Position numbers and translations under genes: made by a program
In this document: positions 62,754 to 64,000 of the stretch, one piece after another
How positions within the stretch are numbered: the stretch's first letter is position 1
How the letters are laid out: each line of letters opens with the position of its first letter
Source: Nonomuraea sp. PA05
GTDB taxonomy: Bacteria > Actinomycetota > Actinomycetes > Streptosporangiales > Streptosporangiaceae
NCBI RefSeq assembly: GCF_008086045.1
Contig: NZ_VSEY01000001.1
Span: 62,001 to 126,000 of the forward strand
Direction of reading: 5' to 3'
Length of the DNA stretch: 64,000 nucleotides
The notes under the pieces: generated by a model
What the model was told of the DNA's origin: nothing
Seen by the model: the letters and a program-made list of their open reading frames with translations, nothing else
Database searches by the model: none

Positions 62754-63340
62754 GGGGTCACCTTCAGTACGCGGTAGGCGGCCCGGCTGACCTCGCGGGA
62801 GGCCTGCCAGCCCTGCTCGCCGAGCCAGCGCTGCAGGGAGTCGGAGCCGAGGTGTTTCTGGACGACCAGGTAGGCCACGCCGTCGGGCGTCAGCCGGGTG
62901 AGCCACCTGGTGAGCATGTCGTGCAGGGCCTGCTTCCCAATCCGGATCGCAGGATTAGACCAGATGGCCCGAAATTTCACTTCATCTGGCACTTCATCGA
63001 TATGTACGGACCTTACTTTGTCAAGGGCGGCAGATCGGGCATTTCGCTCCGCGAGCTCCAGGCTCCGCCGGTTCACGTCGACGGCCCACACCGTCGCGCC
63101 CGGCGCCCGCTTCGCCATGGTCAGCGCGATCGGCCCGTACCCGCAGCCCAGGTCGAGCAGGTCGCCCTCCTGCGGCGGCGCGGGGACGCTCTCCAGCAGC
63201 ACGCGCGTGCCGACGTCCACCCGCTCGGGGGAGAACACGCCGCTGTCGGTCTCCAGCCGCAGATGCAGATCGGGCAGGACGAGATCGACAGAGCCGGGCC
63301 TGCTCGCGGTGCCCGGCTGCTCGGAGAAGTAGTGCGCCAC
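62750..63340 (-). CDS. Class I SAM methyltransferase, RsmC/RlmG-like
   Basis: A 196-residue methyltransferase of the MTS family. The SAM loop is DLGCGYGPIALTMAKRAPGA, and the catalytic motif is WSNPAIRIGKQALHDML, where NPPI is usual and the second Pro is Ala. RsmC and RlmG methylate guanine N2 in rRNA; this shorter actinobacterial form lacks their extra N-terminal domain. GTG 63340 lies 8 bases after TAACGT, so the mRNA may be leaderless. Its coupling to the TrmH-type gene suggests both act on RNA. Confidence 0.88.
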   Translation of the reverse strand: MAHYFSEQPGTASRPGSVDLVLPDLHLRLETDSGVFSPERVDVGTRVLLESVPAPPQEGDLLDLGCGYGPIALTMAKRAPGATVWAVDVNRRSLELAERNARSAALDKVRSVHIDEVPDEVKFRAIWSNPAIRIGKQALHDMLTRWLTRLTPDGVAYLVVQKHLGSDSLQRWLGEQGWQASREVSRAAYRVLKVTP

Positions 63341-63351
63341 GTCGCCAAACG

Positions 63352-64000
63352 TTACGGGATCCGCGAGCCGAACAGGACCGCGGCGCCCGCCACCAGCAGC
63401 CCGGCCAGGATGGCCGCCACGATGAACCACTGGGTGATCTCCTGGCTGACCAGCTTGTAGCCGAGCGAGGTGCCGATCTGCTCGTAGACCTCGCGCAGCT
63501 CGCTGCCGGACTCGGCGGTGTAGGCGCGCCCGCTGGTGCCGTCGGACAGCGACTGCAGGGTCTGCTTGTTGACGGGCACGTTCACGGGCCGCCCGTCGAT
63601 GTTGACGGTGCCCTCCTGGGTGCCGTACGCGATGGTGGAGACCGGGACGCGGGCCTGCTGGGCGGCCTCGATGGCCTCGTTCACCGAGCGGCCGGAGGTG
63701 TTGTCGCCGTCGGAGAGCAGCACGATCGCGGCCGGCGGCGGGTCGGTGGCGGCCTGCTGGTCGAAGGAGCGCACCGACTCCAGCGCGTTGAAGACGGCCT
63801 CGCCGATGGCGGTGCCGGGGCGGGTGGTGAGGTTGCCGATGGCGGTGACAACGGCCTGGTGGTCGGTGGTGGGGGAGATGACGACGTTGGCCGAGCGGGC
63901 GAAGGAGACGACGCCGACGTTGAAGCGGTCGGGCAGCTCCCTGGCGAACGCCTGGGCGGCGGCCTTGGCGGCGGTGATGCGGTTGGGCTGCACGTCGTCG
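63352..64000 (-). CDS. von Willebrand factor A domain membrane protein (C-terminal part)
   Basis: At least 215 residues, continuing past the right edge. It is the latter part of a VWA domain ([49 protein letters not shown] of the MIDAS Asp, VSTIAYGT). A juxtamembrane region with [20 protein letters not shown] and one C-terminal helix ([20 protein letters not shown]) follow. The N-terminal DxSxS MIDAS part is cut off. Such proteins usually sit beside MoxR AAA ATPases and DUF58 proteins, which may lie to the right. The stop is 12 bases from the methyltransferase start. Confidence 0.9.
   Translation of the reverse strand, partial: DDVQPNRITAAKAAAQAFARELPDRFNVGVVSFARSANVVISPTTDHQAVVTAIGNLTTRPGTAIGEAVFNALESVRSFDQQAATDPPPAAIVLLSDGDNTSGRSVNEAIEAAQQARVPVSTIAYGTQEGTVNIDGRPVNVPVNKQTLQSLSDGTSGRAYTAESGSELREVYEQIGTSLGYKLVSQEITQWFIVAAILAGLLVAGAAVLFGSRIP

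Overview
The window is very GC-rich (about 70% or more by eye) with strong third-position G/C. It uses many GTG and TTG starts, GGAGG-type ribosome binding sites and several apparently leaderless genes. The gene content is that of a high-GC actinobacterium: a zinc-ribbon/GarA-like FHA protein beside a cell-division-type MerR gene, a bifunctional nuclease, a second MerR and gcvP; RbpA behind a SigR-type promoter; a CvnD-type GTPase; a SARP/AfsR regulator; DUF5999 and DUF6223 proteins; and a separate Lnt/Ppm pair. Protein style and synteny point to Streptosporangiales (Nonomuraea-like). That placement is inference; no rRNA or tRNA gene is present to test it.

Layout. 1-6.3 kb: the conserved FHA-MerR-nuclease-MerR-gcvP block, with a tandem glycine riboswitch before gcvP. 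6.3-9.9 kb: small housekeeping and unknown genes (TPR protein, small membrane protein, alpha/beta hydrolase, DUF5999, TetR). 9.9-11.8 kb: an RpoD-family sigma factor with a textbook terminator, and a small secreted protein. 11.9-15.3 kb: menaquinone genes, menE facing away from menC-menD, where menC has collapsed to a 174-codon in-frame remnant still overlapping menD. 15.4-25.1 kb: 5'-3' exonuclease, PAS/SpoIIE phosphatase, M24 peptidase, PP2C-like phosphatase, a large LuxR-type ATPase regulator, a terpene-synthase-like protein, a CvnD GTPase and an Lrp regulator. 25.1-28.6 kb: a ROK regulator-GH4-sugar kinase operon with a palindromic operator. 28.8-31.1 kb: a HelD-type helicase lacking a normal start codon. 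31.1-38.1 kb: Lnt, Ppm, FxsA, and a molybdopterin oxidoreductase with no iron-sulfur cysteines plus a small partner. 38.1-42.4 kb: rbpA, a VOC protein, an ArsR-phosphatase fusion with a perfect operator, a two-component system and a DUF6223 protein. 42.4-48.1 kb: a LacI regulator and two large secreted polysaccharide-active proteins, each promoter carrying the same 14-bp palindrome. 48.1-55.9 kb: a lone ABC-exporter ATPase domain, a SARP regulator, two small membrane proteins, an ABC-2 exporter and a serine beta-lactamase-like hydrolase. 56-59.2 kb: a 1052-residue NACHT ATPase resembling bacterial NLR defence proteins. 59.2-64 kb: membrane protein, UMF1-type transporter, glycerophosphodiesterase, an rRNA/tRNA methyltransferase pair, and the C-terminal part of a von Willebrand factor A protein cut by the window edge.

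Themes. Short tandem repeats (12-30 bp units, 3-5 or more copies) recur both between genes and in frame inside them: after the second merR, after gcvP, after the hydrolase, in the menC remnant, in the LuxR ATPase, in the Lnt N-terminus and at the oxidoreductase C-terminus. Palindromic operators matching the adjacent regulator family mark local circuits (ROK, LacI, ArsR, TetR). The most unusual observations are the menC remnant coupled to menD, the three-site LacI regulon whose GH16 domain lacks its acid/base glutamate, the Fe-S-less molybdoenzyme and the NACHT protein. No CRISPR array, tRNA, rRNA, insertion sequence or prophage was recognised.
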